Source: JAWPMT01 sp965242775
GTDB lineage: Bacteria; Bacteroidota; Bacteroidia; Cytophagales; Cyclobacteriaceae
Assembly (NCBI GenBank): GCA_965242775.1
Contig: CBDETI010000019.1
Coordinates: 1 to 64,000, forward strand
Direction: 5' to 3'
DNA: 64,000 bases
Positions 1 through 8,807 of this stretch are shown here, piece by piece. A program made the translations under genes and the position numbers. Positions within the stretch are counted from its first letter, which is position 1; every line of letters starts with the position of its first letter. The notes under the pieces are model-generated. The model searched no databases and had not been told where the DNA came from. It worked only from the letters and a program-made list of their open reading frames with translations.

Positions 1-401
1 AAGGCGGGGTGACTTTAGAAAGCCGACGAATCATTCACTGCCAAACCGGCGATTATGAAGAAGGCAAACTGTCGACAAAGGGCCTGTTTAAGGATAAAAA
101 AATTGATGCCTTGTTTGCTGCTACGGATATGCTTGCCATCGGTGCTATGAAGAACATTAAGGCCACAGGGCAGCGCATCCCGGACGATGTTGCGGTGGTT
201 GGCTTCAGCAATTGGTCAATTTCCGAGCTCTTTGAGCCATCATTAACCACTATCAACCAACCCGGATATGAAATGGGCTACCGAGCTGCAGAGCTCCTGA
301 TAGAGCAAATAGAAAGCAACGTACCTATCGAGCTTAAGACCCACATCCTTGAGACAGACCTTGTAAGACGAGAAAGCACTTCGCGGACTAACGGTAGCTG
401 A
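1..401 (+). CDS. LacI-family transcriptional regulator, C-terminal part
   Basis: The reading frame is open from the first bases of the window, so this is the last ~132 residues of a longer gene, not a short gene. It matches the ligand-binding (periplasmic-binding-protein-like) half of LacI/GalR repressors: an AATDMLAIGAM stretch, then IPDDVAVVGFSN, then a SLTTINQPGYEMGYRAAELL stretch, which is the usual order in the C-terminal lobe. The N-terminal helix-turn-helix lies outside the window, so operator and effector cannot be judged; such regulators usually sense a sugar or nucleoside and control a nearby catabolic operon. Its last 14 bases overlap the end of the convergent gene on the minus strand. 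The family call is secure; the ligand is unknown. Confidence 0.88.
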   Translation, partial: GGVTLESRRIIHCQTGDYEEGKLSTKGLFKDKKIDALFAATDMLAIGAMKNIKATGQRIPDDVAVVGFSNWSISELFEPSLTTINQPGYEMGYRAAELLIEQIESNVPIELKTHILETDLVRRESTSRTNGS

Positions 402-1266
402 TCCGCCTAAATTCCTTGTCGGGTCCATCACTATTGAGATTGAAGTGATGTAAGCTTGGGATTTCGATAATCCGAGAAGGCACCTCCCGACATACCAACT
501 TTAACACATTGTCACTTGAAACCAATTGATAATGATAGGTTTCAAACCCTTGTTCGGACATGCGCATTTCCACAAACTCATTTTCTTCCTGTCTGCCAAA
601 GAACCCCTTTGCCACCGGTTTGGCTCCCAACTTGTCGACATATTCGATTCTATCCGGAAAGGTACGTGTGTAGGTCCTCGTATAGTTATCAAACAGGAAG
701 TCCCCTCGAAGTACATTGAAGACCGCCTCAATATCCTCCGGGGTGCCCGTGGGACCAATCCTGGAATTCGATTCAATCGCCTGCACCAGATTCCACTTTA
801 AGGAATCGGGAAAATATGCAGCTGTATCAAGTATCTGCCTGGGAATAGCTATTTGCAAGAAATTTTCAGCTGTTGCAGGTTTCCCGTCAAGTAGTTTTCG
901 AATTTTTCGCTGATTATTGATCACGTTTACCTTGAGCACCTTACCTGCTACTATCCTACCCTGATCCTCTGCCACATTGGTGATACTAATTGAATAGGGG
1001 TCCAGATCAATCCATCGGACCCGTCTATCAATCCAGCTTTTACCCGAGAACTTAGCAGGATTCTCTGTTGAGGTATTTTGAAAATGTACTACCCCCTGAT
1101 CGTTGTATTCAAACTTGTTGATCCACCATTTCCCCTGATCATGGTTGCGATAGGAGTAGTTGAGGTGACTTTTTAGCCACTCCAATGGAGCCTTGGACTC
1201 ACTTTGCGCAAAACTATTTATTGACAGACTACCGACGAGTAAAAAACTCAATAATGCGATTCTCAT
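388..1266 (-). CDS. exported protein of unknown function
   Basis: I do not recognise this family. The 292-residue product starts with a classical signal peptide (MRIALLSFLLVGSLSINSFAQ) with likely cleavage after AQ, so it is exported to the periplasm or outer membrane. The rest is soluble and rich in aromatic and charged residues, with no lipobox and no further membrane segment. The ATG at 1266 is preferred over an in-frame TTG at 1290 because it places the signal peptide exactly at the N-terminus. It converges on the LacI-type gene with a 14 nt overlap, so it is not in that operon. A structure-based search would be the best way to place it. Confidence 0.72.
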   Translation of the reverse strand: MRIALLSFLLVGSLSINSFAQSESKAPLEWLKSHLNYSYRNHDQGKWWINKFEYNDQGVVHFQNTSTENPAKFSGKSWIDRRVRWIDLDPYSISITNVAEDQGRIVAGKVLKVNVINNQRKIRKLLDGKPATAENFLQIAIPRQILDTAAYFPDSLKWNLVQAIESNSRIGPTGTPEDIEAVFNVLRGDFLFDNYTRTYTRTFPDRIEYVDKLGAKPVAKGFFGRQEENEFVEMRMSEQGFETYHYQLVSSDNVLKLVCREVPSRIIEIPSLHHFNLNSDGPDKEFRRISYR

Positions 1267-1567
1267 GAAAGATGTTTTAGGAATCCGCAATTTAATTAGT
1301 AAGTCGTACTGGAATCGATCTCTGTTTCAACCCGACCCTCAACAGAATGCTTCCTACAGACGAAAACAAGGTTGGAAAGTACCAATAAGAAAATTCAAGG
1401 GACCAATCAGGTTTGCATCATTCGAAATACACAAGTATTTGATAATGTGACACTTACAGTCTTTCGAAAAGAAAAATTATTGTTTACTCCTACCACGAAG
1501 GACCCTGTAAGGGCTCAGCCGACTGCACATTGTAAAGTATACCTGTTGAACCAAATATTTAATCAAT
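1267..1567. other. 301-base intergenic region between divergent genes
   Basis: No convincing ORF or RNA gene is visible here. It must hold the start signals of both flanking exported-protein genes, but I see no clear TAnnTTTG element. A short inverted repeat (AAATAC-acaa-GTATTT, 1425-1440) is the only obvious structure and may be chance. Confidence 0.5.
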
Positions 1568-2098
1568 ATGAAATATTTTACTATTTACCTGCCTACTGCC
1601 TTACTCACATGCGGTCTTTTTGTTTCGTGTACCTCCGACGATAATCCGGAACCTGCCGCCGACGACAGTAGTGCGTCTTTTACCATTGTCAAGGATGGCG
1701 TAGAAACCACTATCACACTGGACAACACAAGCAACCTGATCTTTAGTCGCGATTTTGGGAGAGACATGTGGATCCGCTTGGCCGAAAACAAAACAGCAAA
1801 TGGGAATGATCACCCACATCTGGACATTGATCTATGTAGGTACTCTGGCCCAGGAACATACGAACCCGTTGACCCGCAGGCCAGGCCGTGTAGCAGGGAG
1901 TTTGGATGGGACCTCTGGTGGCACGGGGAGGACGCCATATACTTCAATCAGGCCGACTCCTCGCCTTGTCAACTGCAAATCGAAGTTGATGGAAATACGA
2001 TCACAGGAACCTTTATGTGTGAGGGTATGATTCAAACATCCGGCTCGGGGACAATTAGCATCAAAGAAGGCTCTTTCAGGAGCACAATTACCGAGTAA
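1568..2098 (+). CDS. predicted lipoprotein of unknown function
   Basis: The 176-residue product begins with a lipoprotein signal peptide ending in LFVSC (Cys21), followed by a low-complexity Asp/Pro/Ala linker, so it is probably lipid-anchored in the envelope. The mature part looks beta-rich, with runs such as SFTIVKDGVETTITLDN and QIEVDGNTITGTFMC that resemble small beta-barrel or calycin-like lipoproteins of Bacteroidota. Four further cysteines (in LCRYS, RPCSRE, SPCQLQ and FMCEG) could form two disulfides. The function is unknown. A strong hairpin lies 24 bases after the stop codon. Confidence 0.78.
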   Translation: MKYFTIYLPTALLTCGLFVSCTSDDNPEPAADDSSASFTIVKDGVETTITLDNTSNLIFSRDFGRDMWIRLAENKTANGNDHPHLDIDLCRYSGPGTYEPVDPQARPCSREFGWDLWWHGEDAIYFNQADSSPCQLQIEVDGNTITGTFMCEGMIQTSGSGTISIKEGSFRSTITE

Positions 2099-2121
2099 TT
2101 TGGATTTCGCCAACAACAAAA

Positions 2122-2147
2122 AAAGCGATCAATGAACTGATCGCTTT
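2122..2147. terminator. bidirectional intrinsic terminator
   Basis: A perfect 10-bp stem (aaagcgatca / tgatcgcttt) with a 6-base loop lies between the end of the lipoprotein gene (+) and the 3' end of the tRNA-Val gene (-). The stem ends in A/T runs on both sides (ctttct on the plus strand, seven T on the minus strand), so it can end transcription from both directions. Confidence 0.85.
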
Positions 2148-2161
2148 CTAATTTCATGTAG

Positions 2162-2236
2162 TGGGCGCTGAGGGATTCGAACCCCCGACCCCCTCGGTGT
2201 AAACGAGGTGCTCTGAACCAACTGAGCTAAGCGCCC
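2162..2236 (-). tRNA. tRNA-Val (anticodon TAC)
   Basis: Read on the minus strand, a 75-nt cloverleaf folds: acceptor GGGCGCT pairing with AGCGCCC, D-arm AGCTCAGTTGGTTCAGAGC, anticodon stem CCTCG/CGAGG around loop TTTACAC, and T-arm with GTTCGAATC. The anticodon TAC reads valine GTA and, by wobble, other GTN codons. The 3' CCA is not encoded (the base after the discriminator A is C, then TAC), so it must be added by the CCA-adding enzyme. It is a single tRNA, not part of a cluster. Confidence 0.97.
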
Positions 2237-2312
2237 GGAAATGCCGTCTCGCAAAACGGATTGCAAAAGTAGCAGAGATTATTACCAATCCAAGTTCCAG
2301 GGTCGATTAATT

Positions 2313-2963
2313 TCAACTAATTGCAACAGCAAAGTATTGATTGAATGGATGTACCACTTCAAAGTCAGAAATTATGCTTTGGACGAAATCCTTTGCCAAC
2401 ACTTCCCTATCCGTCAGGTTTTTTGAAACCAGGAAGCTCTTAAAGCGCAGCAACTCAATATTTGGATGATCCTTGGGATATCCTTTAGGTGCCGTTTTCA
2501 GCTGCTCACCGGTCATTGTACCGAAAATCTCTTTGAAGTTTTTCCCCTCAACGACCTTTTTCAACTCTTCCGGATTGTAGTCGATCTCCTGCCGGATTTT
2601 CTTCAAATTCTCGGCTTCTGGCATATATATACCTCCTGCAATAAAACTTTGTCCCGGTTGAATGTGAATGTAATAGGTCGGATTGGGCGACTTTTTACCA
2701 CCTTCCATTATCGCTGCACCGAAGTTTGTTTTGTAAGGGCTTTTGTCCTTGCTGAAACGAATATCCCTGTTTAATCGAAAAGCACAGTCCTTTGGGGTAA
2801 GTCCCTGGACACCTTCCTCAAATCTGCCAATTCCCTCGATGAGCTGGCCAATGATATTGTGGAAGTCACTTTTCGCCCCTTCATAACGCTTCTTATTAGC
2901 ATGCATCCACTCTCGGTTGTTATTTGCAGAAAGGTCTTGGAGAAAATTTAGTACTTCTTTCAT
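2313..2963 (-). CDS. DUF2461 family protein
   Basis: The 216-residue soluble protein matches the DUF2461 (TIGR02453) family: an N-terminal FLQDLSANNNREWMHANKKRYE block, a central FRLNRDIRFSKDKSPYKTNFGA block and a GGIYMPEAENLKKIRQEID block. These are the hallmark conserved stretches, and length is normal. No biochemical role is established for the family as far as I know. It is a single gene between the tRNA and murF, with 81 bases to the murF stop on the same strand, so co-transcription with murF is possible but not evident. Confidence 0.9.
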   Translation of the reverse strand: MKEVLNFLQDLSANNNREWMHANKKRYEGAKSDFHNIIGQLIEGIGRFEEGVQGLTPKDCAFRLNRDIRFSKDKSPYKTNFGAAIMEGGKKSPNPTYYIHIQPGQSFIAGGIYMPEAENLKKIRQEIDYNPEELKKVVEGKNFKEIFGTMTGEQLKTAPKGYPKDHPNIELLRFKSFLVSKNLTDREVLAKDFVQSIISDFEVVHPFNQYFAVAIS

Positions 2964-3044
2964 TCGTTGCGATTTACTAATTAATGCAGAGAAAATACAT
3001 CTCTAAGAAACAGTGCCAGCTTTTGGATCGAACTTTCTCAGGTT

Positions 3045-4313
3045 TTAAAATAAATCAATCAGAGATTCCAACTTCAGCTTTCTCGATCCTTTAACCAAAA
3101 TATTGAAACCATCCCAAGTTCTATTGTTCAATGTCGATTTGAATAGATCAACGTTTTCAAAATGTTCGCTTCCCGGAACCTCACTGGCAATATGTTTTGA
3201 CCAGGGCCCAATGCAAATCACACTTTCTATTCCGTGGTTCCGCAGTAAAGCCCCTAGTTCCTGATGGGCCTGCTCAGGATGTTCCAATTCCAGCATATCC
3301 CCCAGAACGACAGCTCTTTTACCAGCCATCGCCGCCAGGTTCTCAATAGCTGCCTTCATGGAATCAGGATTGGCATTATACGCATCTACAATGATGTTGA
3401 AACCTCTTTTTTGTACAATTTGGGATCGCAGGTTGTCAGGTTTATAGTCACAAATGGCAGTAGTAATATCCGCGTCAGCAACATCAAAAAACCTCCCGAC
3501 AGCCATAGCAGCTGCAATGTTTGGGAAATTGTAGCCTCCGACCATTTGGGTTTGAAATAACTCCCGTCCCAGCATAAACGCTGCGAGGTGACCTCCCTCG
3601 GCTGACTTAACATCTTGTTCCGGGTAAATAACCGCCGACGTGAAACGTCTGGTTAGATGCTTCAATCTTGAGTCCAGATCATTGATAAATACCTGTCCAT
3701 TATTTCTCAATAGGAAGTCAAAGAGCTCGGTCTTGCCTCTAAGCACACCTTCAATGCCACCGAACGTCTCAGTATGCGCTCTGCCGATATTGGTAATAAG
3801 CCCATGAGTAGGCCGGGCATAGGAACACAGTTCAGCAATATCACCAATTTGGCTGGCGCCCATTTCAATGATAGCAATCTCCGCCTGAGGATGAATCCCC
3901 AGGATGGTTAATGGCACACCAATATGATTATTGAAATTCCCAGACGTAGCATGAACGATATATCTCTTTTCCAGCACCCTAGTAATGAGCTCCTTGGTGG
4001 AGGTCTTGCCATTGGAACCTGTCAAGGCAAACACTGGTCGCTTAAAACGCTCTCGATGAAAAACACTCAACTGCTGCAAAGCCTGGAGGCTGTCCTCCGC
4101 CAGCACCATGCGATCATCTTTTTTGTAATCGGGATCGTCGATCACAGCAAAGGAGGCACCCTTTTTCAGCGCCTCCTCAGCGTAGGCATTTCCATTGAAA
4201 TTTGGGCCACTTAATGCAAAAAAAATGTTACCCGGTACCAAGGTCCTGGTGTCAATGGAGACACCATCACTTAATAAAAACCGAGAATACAGGTACTCAA
4301 TAAAATTTTGCAT
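3045..4313 (-). CDS. murF: UDP-N-acetylmuramoyl-tripeptide--D-alanyl-D-alanine ligase MurF
   Basis: MurF is the cytoplasmic ATP-dependent ligase that adds D-Ala-D-Ala to UDP-MurNAc-tripeptide, the last soluble step of the peptidoglycan precursor. The N-terminal domain has DTRTLVPGNIFFALSGPNFNG (residues ~21-41), followed by the Mur ligase P-loop TGSNGKTS (98-105), then GNFNNHIGVPLT and IIEMGASQIGDI, and a C-terminal domain with VDAYNANPDSM and VVLGDMLELE. The length of 422 residues is right for the family. I start at the ATG at 4313 (MQNFIEYLYS), where the family begins; the frame stays open upstream to 4415, but those residues resemble nothing in MurF. It is isolated here from the other mur genes. 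Confidence 0.95.
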   Translation of the reverse strand: MQNFIEYLYSRFLLSDGVSIDTRTLVPGNIFFALSGPNFNGNAYAEEALKKGASFAVIDDPDYKKDDRMVLAEDSLQALQQLSVFHRERFKRPVFALTGSNGKTSTKELITRVLEKRYIVHATSGNFNNHIGVPLTILGIHPQAEIAIIEMGASQIGDIAELCSYARPTHGLITNIGRAHTETFGGIEGVLRGKTELFDFLLRNNGQVFINDLDSRLKHLTRRFTSAVIYPEQDVKSAEGGHLAAFMLGRELFQTQMVGGYNFPNIAAAMAVGRFFDVADADITTAICDYKPDNLRSQIVQKRGFNIIVDAYNANPDSMKAAIENLAAMAGKRAVVLGDMLELEHPEQAHQELGALLRNHGIESVICIGPWSKHIASEVPGSEHFENVDLFKSTLNNRTWDGFNILVKGSRKLKLESLIDLF

Positions 4314-4456
4314 GCCGCAAATTAGTCTGAAAATTTCATGGGCTAAACATTGCTTGTAAGCATCGGTAGTGGAAACCTCCAGGTTCATTTTCGCAATTCC
4401 GCACTTCCATGGCACACTACCTGATCAAACACGTCGCCCTTACAGCTTTTTAAAAG

Positions 4457-6319
4457 CTATTTCAGTCCCTCCAGGTTTTCCATACTTCCATTCCGCTGAC
4501 CCAGGCTCGTTAATACCTGTGCCGATTTCACCATATTCACAAACTCCGTGCGATAGCCGTTGGGATCTCCTCCCATTGATTGCTTAGCCAGTGATAATAC
4601 ATCCTCGTAGCTCCAAGCTCCACTAAACTTGGACTGCCTTAGCAGCATACCAAAACCGGCCACTGCTGCGGACCATTTGAAACGTTGCGACAATTCATCC
4701 GGTTCGCCGACGACCACATCTTGCATCATTCGGCTGCTTTGCTCGCCAGGGACTTTGTACCGTAGTTTCAGTGTTAACCAATCTTCATGATCAGCTTGCC
4801 TCGATTGCAACTGATATTTGAGTGCGTCAACCTCACGAAGATGACTGGTCTCCACCCCTACCGGGATCAACTCATACAACGCAGTGACTGTATGGCCACT
4901 TCCCAATTCACCAGCATCCACGGAATCATCATTAAAATCCTCTGCCTCGAGCCTTCTATTTTCATAGCCAATCAACCTATATCCCTTGATCTTGGCAGGA
5001 TTAAATTCGATTTGAAATTTCACATCTTTGGCTATCGTGAATAAAGTACCCCCAAATTCACTGACCAGGACTTTGCGCGCTTCGCGAAGGTTATCTATGT
5101 AGGCATAATTGCCATTCCCCTGATCCGCCAATAGCTCCAGTTTATCGTCCTTGTAGTTCCCCATCCCAAACCCCAGAACGGTAAGGTATACACCACTCTT
5201 CCTTTTCTCTTCAATGAGTCTGCCCATGGCTGCATTACTTGATGCACCCACATTAAAATCTCCGTCGGTGGCAATGATCACCCTGTTGTTACCCTCCTGG
5301 GCGAAATTTTCAGTAGCTATTTTATACGCCAATTCAAGTCCGGCTCCGCCAGCTGTAGAGCCTCCGGCTTGCAGTTTGTCCAGGGCTCTGTAAATCACTC
5401 CCTTCTTCTCTCCCGAAGTTGCTGGCAAAACAAGCCCAGCTGCCCCTGCGTAGACCACAATCGCAACTTTGTCTTGTGGCCTGAGCTCATTTACTAACAT
5501 TTTGAAAGAAGATTTGAGGAGAGGAAGTTTATTAGGCGCCCCCATAGATCCAGACACATCCAAAAGGAACACCAGGTTACTTGGAGGCAACCTCTCTGCA
5601 TCGATCCGCTTACCTTGTAATGCGACCTTCAATAACAAATGTTCGTGATTCCAGGGAGCACGTGCAAGTTCCCGGTCTATGCCAAATGGCGTTCCTCCGG
5701 TTGGTTCCGGGTAATCGTATTGAAAATAATTGATCAGTTCTTCAATCCTGACGGCATCTTTAGGGGGTAATTGACCAGAAGACATGAACCTCCTGACATT
5801 GCTGTAAGAAGCCACATCGACATCCAGAGAAAAGGTTGAAAGGGGTTGATCGAGGACTTTCCGAAATCCGTCTTCACGAATTAGCGCATAACCTTCAGTA
5901 TTGTGTATAGGCTTCAGGTCAGGCTTTCCGGGATGAAACTGGGGCGCAGCCATTTCAAATTTGCTCACCCTACTGGTAGCACCAAATTCTTCGTCGGCAA
6001 AATCTTCCTGTAGCGCCGGGCGATGTGAAGGATTAAGTACCACATCGAGCACATCCGAGGCACCTAGTTTTACCTGGGAAGCTTTAAATCCCTCTTTTGA
6101 GAAACGTAAGACTCCATAAGTCTCTGACATGTGAAGGGAGTAGGCCCCCTCAACATTGGAAAAAGTGTAATTTCCAGTATTCATTTCCTCCACCTTCGCA
6201 CCCGCAATGACAGTTCCATCAGAGGAGCGAATGGATCCAGCTATCAACCGCTGACAGTGAGCAGACCATGCAATATTCCATACAATTAGGTACATCAAAA
6301 GCTTTTTCATTTCCATCAT
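4457..6319 (-). CDS. YfbK-type von Willebrand factor A domain protein with N-terminal CarboxypepD-reg-like domain
   Basis: This is an exported protein of ~620 residues. After a signal peptide (to about residue 22) comes a beta-sandwich resembling the carboxypeptidase regulatory-like repeat (~24-97), then the conserved pre-VWA region (STFSLDVDVASYSNVRRF, ~161-178), then a VWA domain with an intact metal-binding MIDAS motif DVSGS (Asp254, Ser256, Ser258) and a later ATDGDFNVG, and a C-terminal DUF3520-type region. VWA domains mediate metal-dependent protein contacts at the cell surface. The gene is divergent, 86 bases away, from an ECF sigma factor and its presumed regulator, an arrangement I associate with Bacteroidota. 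Its exact role is not established. Confidence 0.88.
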   Translation of the reverse strand: MMEMKKLLMYLIVWNIAWSAHCQRLIAGSIRSSDGTVIAGAKVEEMNTGNYTFSNVEGAYSLHMSETYGVLRFSKEGFKASQVKLGASDVLDVVLNPSHRPALQEDFADEEFGATSRVSKFEMAAPQFHPGKPDLKPIHNTEGYALIREDGFRKVLDQPLSTFSLDVDVASYSNVRRFMSSGQLPPKDAVRIEELINYFQYDYPEPTGGTPFGIDRELARAPWNHEHLLLKVALQGKRIDAERLPPSNLVFLLDVSGSMGAPNKLPLLKSSFKMLVNELRPQDKVAIVVYAGAAGLVLPATSGEKKGVIYRALDKLQAGGSTAGGAGLELAYKIATENFAQEGNNRVIIATDGDFNVGASSNAAMGRLIEEKRKSGVYLTVLGFGMGNYKDDKLELLADQGNGNYAYIDNLREARKVLVSEFGGTLFTIAKDVKFQIEFNPAKIKGYRLIGYENRRLEAEDFNDDSVDAGELGSGHTVTALYELIPVGVETSHLREVDALKYQLQSRQADHEDWLTLKLRYKVPGEQSSRMMQDVVVGEPDELSQRFKWSAAVAGFGMLLRQSKFSGAWSYEDVLSLAKQSMGGDPNGYRTEFVNMVKSAQVLTSLGQRNGSMENLEGLK

Positions 6320-6405
6320 CTATTGTTTGTAATTTGAGATGCCAGAATTGTAGAAATTCCACACGCGGCATGAAAATATTTATCAAAACACTCGTTATCA
6401 GCTAG

Positions 6406-6975
6406 TTGAAACTGGGCAAAGATCATATTAAGAGGCTTTCGGATGTTGAGCTGATATCACAATTCAGAGCAACGGGGGCTGAGCAATACTTCCGGGTATT
6501 GTTTGATCGATATCTGTTCCTGGTCTACGGGGTTTGCCTGAAATACTTAAAGTCGCGAACAGCAAGCCAGGATGCCACCATGGAGGTACTTCACAAGGTC
6601 AGTGATCGGTTGAGGCAGGAAGAGGTCACGCATTTCAAGTCATGGCTTTATGTTCTCTGCAAGAATCATTGCTTAATGCAGCTACGGCGGAAGGAAATTT
6701 TGCACTATACAGATACTGGGGTTATGGAAATTAGCGAGGAGATGCATCCTACAGAGGACAGGGAGTTGAAACTTACCTATTCTGAGGAGTGCCTCAAGAC
6801 GTTAAGTGACCATCAGAAGAAATGTATTAATTTATTTTACCTTGAATCATGCAGTTACAAGGAGATTGCGGTAACGTGCAAACTTTCGCTATTGGAGGTC
6901 AAAAGTGCCATTCAAAATGGAAAACGAAATTTAAGAAAATGCATAGAAAAAAGAATGCAACACATTGAAAAATAG
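6406..6975 (+). CDS. ECF-type RNA polymerase sigma factor
   Basis: The 189-residue product has sigma-70 region 2 (VYGVCLKYLKSRTASQDATMEV, then FKSWLYVLCKNHCLMQLRR, ~45-103) and region 4 (LSDHQKKCINLFYLESCSYKEIA, ~131-155), with no region 1 or 3, as in extracytoplasmic-function sigma factors. The start is forced to be TTG at 6406: a TAG stop lies immediately before it in frame and the next Met is inside region 2. The rare start and lack of a visible ribosome site suggest low expression. The next gene overlaps by 11 nt and looks like its membrane-bound regulator, while the divergent VWA gene is a likely target. Confidence 0.9.
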   Translation: MKLGKDHIKRLSDVELISQFRATGAEQYFRVLFDRYLFLVYGVCLKYLKSRTASQDATMEVLHKVSDRLRQEEVTHFKSWLYVLCKNHCLMQLRRKEILHYTDTGVMEISEEMHPTEDRELKLTYSEECLKTLSDHQKKCINLFYLESCSYKEIAVTCKLSLLEVKSAIQNGKRNLRKCIEKRMQHIEK

Positions 6976-7936
6976 GCGGTTACGATATCGACCAAATTCA
7001 AAAGACTTTCAAAGCTATTTCCAGGGAGAAATGAGCAAGGAAGAGCAGCATCAGTTGGAAAAAGCCACGCTGGAGAGTGCCTTTGAATCAGACGCTTATG
7101 ATGGCTGGGCAGAACATGCGCCCGATGAAATCGCACAGGATCTCGACAAGCTCAGAAAAAGGATACGCCCATCTGATGCAACCTGGAGGAAGTACTGGAT
7201 TGCTGCAGCATCTATAACTCTTATCCTCGGCGCGGCTGTGTTTCTATTCTCCCTGTTTTCAAGGGATCAACCAGTAATCGCTGAAGCGGAAAAAACAGCA
7301 CCGGAGCAGTCGATCAAATCCGAATCTGAAAAACCCGCATCAGCCTCAAAACTTGATAAACCAGAAAGTGCATTGAGCACTGAGCCCTCTCCTCAAAAAA
7401 AGTTGGAACCTGCCCAAGAACAACCAGCATCAGCATCACCTGGAGTAAGGTCTTCTACAATACCAGCTGAAGATCAGTCTGTGGATGAAGTGCCGGTAAG
7501 CTTGCAGGAACCCAGTAACGATCTAGCAGACAATTTCGATCAGGAGCCAAGCAGCGCCGGTGAAGTTGTTTCGCTTTCTGAAACCGAAGATGACCTTTTC
7601 GACGTAGAAGAATCAGCAGTTCAACCCGCCGCCAGATCGGCCAAAAAGGAAGCTGCAAGCGAGGATTTCGCGTTTTCCCGATTCTCGGAGCAGGAATACA
7701 CATCACTTATAGTCTCAGCCACTTCATCCACTGGCGAGCCGCTGACAGCTTTCGTCGTATTCATCGACGATCAGCCGGCGGACAGCACAATAGTGAGTGG
7801 TCGCTATCTGGAAATCTCGCTGGACCTCTATGCGACACCTTTTCAACTTCGGGTTGAAAAAGAAGGTTATAAGTCTCAGGAATTGCTTGTAGAAGACGGA
7901 GACTCGGTTAATCTGGTGATGGAGCCACAGCACTAG
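6965..7936 (+). CDS. membrane-anchored anti-sigma-like protein with CarboxypepD-reg-like C-terminus
   Basis: The 323-residue product starts inside the sigma-factor gene (TTG at 6965, 11 nt overlap). Its cytoplasmic N-terminus contains FQSYFQGEMSKEEQHQLEKA and a following FESDAYDGW, a pattern I associate with Bacteroidota proteins partnering ECF sigma factors. One membrane helix follows (~78-98), then a Pro/Glu/Ser-rich low-complexity linker (~105-240) and a C-terminal beta-sandwich like carboxypeptidase regulatory domains (~245-320). The topology suggests that the periplasmic domain senses an envelope signal and the N-terminus holds the sigma factor. A later ATG at 7031 would delete the conserved N-terminal motif. 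It ends with a 4-nt overlap onto prmC. Confidence 0.78.
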   Translation: MKNRRLRYRPNSKDFQSYFQGEMSKEEQHQLEKATLESAFESDAYDGWAEHAPDEIAQDLDKLRKRIRPSDATWRKYWIAAASITLILGAAVFLFSLFSRDQPVIAEAEKTAPEQSIKSESEKPASASKLDKPESALSTEPSPQKKLEPAQEQPASASPGVRSSTIPAEDQSVDEVPVSLQEPSNDLADNFDQEPSSAGEVVSLSETEDDLFDVEESAVQPAARSAKKEAASEDFAFSRFSEQEYTSLIVSATSSTGEPLTAFVVFIDDQPADSTIVSGRYLEISLDLYATPFQLRVEKEGYKSQELLVEDGDSVNLVMEPQH

Positions 7937-8784
7937 ACCGATATTCGGACCATTCTGTCTTTTTGCGAAAAATCCTTCAATAACTCCGCTTTTTCATAAT
8001 TCAATTGACTTGCTAACTCAAGGATATCTTCTCCGTGGTGCTCATTGATTTCAAAATATATTCTGCCCTGAGGCAGCAAGTGTGGTATTGCTTTTTGCAA
8101 TATTCTTCTGTAAAAGACAACGGGATCATTCTCAGGTACAAATAGCGCCTCTGCAGGCTCATAGTCCAGTACATTTTGATGCATCAGCTGCTTTTCTGAC
8201 GGTTTTATGTAGGGTGGATTACTAACGATAACATCCCACTTCAGTGAAGGCCAGTCTTCAAAAATATCGCGATGCTCGAATCGCACCTCTGCGTTTTGTT
8301 CTCTGGCATTTGCTTCGGCCACAGCCAAAGCTTCAGGGCTGATATCCCAAGCCACTAATCCACAATGCCTTAGTCGGTTTTTCAAGGAAATCGGAATACA
8401 GCCCGACCCGGTACCTATATCTAGAATTTGCTTTTGCTCACCCGACAGGTCCTGTAGAATTAGCTGCACCAACTGTTCCGTTTCCGGTCGTGGGATCAGA
8501 ACGGATTTATTCACCTGATACTTTTCACCGAGGAAATAGGCATAACCCACTATATGCTGAATCGGCTCTCCACTTTGCAAACGGTGAACACACTTCCAAT
8601 AGTTAGCCACAGCCTCATCGGAAGTCATGAAATTTTCCCCGACAGCAATATCAGTCCGTGAAAGCCCCAGACAATCTTCCATGAGCCAGTACACCAGTTG
8701 TGTAGTCTCCCTCGAATCATAGATCTCGCTGAGTTTCTCACGAGACTGCTGGTATAGTGTTCGGCTATTGAGAGAAATGGACAT
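7933..8784 (-). CDS. prmC: peptide chain release factor N5-glutamine methyltransferase PrmC (HemK)
   Basis: PrmC methylates the glutamine of the GGQ motif in release factors RF1/RF2 using S-adenosylmethionine, improving termination. The 283-residue protein has the helical N-terminal substrate domain, IPRPETEQLV (~97-106), the SAM-binding motif ILDIGTGSGCIPI (~120-132) and the diagnostic NPPY active-site motif (189-192). Length and order are normal. It is divergent from ribD with 23 bases between the starts, so promoters must overlap the coding sequences or sit in that small gap. Confidence 0.96.
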   Translation of the reverse strand: MSISLNSRTLYQQSREKLSEIYDSRETTQLVYWLMEDCLGLSRTDIAVGENFMTSDEAVANYWKCVHRLQSGEPIQHIVGYAYFLGEKYQVNKSVLIPRPETEQLVQLILQDLSGEQKQILDIGTGSGCIPISLKNRLRHCGLVAWDISPEALAVAEANAREQNAEVRFEHRDIFEDWPSLKWDVIVSNPPYIKPSEKQLMHQNVLDYEPAEALFVPENDPVVFYRRILQKAIPHLLPQGRIYFEINEHHGEDILELASQLNYEKAELLKDFSQKDRMVRISV

Positions 8785-8807
8785 AGATTCGCGAAGTTAC
8801 CACAGTG

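Noticed and set aside
1..401. Possible pseudogene of a LacI regulator
   Set aside because: The missing N-terminus is explained by the window edge; the visible frame is intact.
4313..4415. Longer murF N-terminus up to 4415
   Set aside because: The extra 34 residues have no counterpart in MurF proteins; the family N-terminus starts at 4313.
4442..4459. Hairpin AGCTTTTTAAAAGCT beside the VWA gene stop
   Set aside because: The stem overlaps the stop codon and has no loop room or T-run, so it is unlikely to be a terminator.
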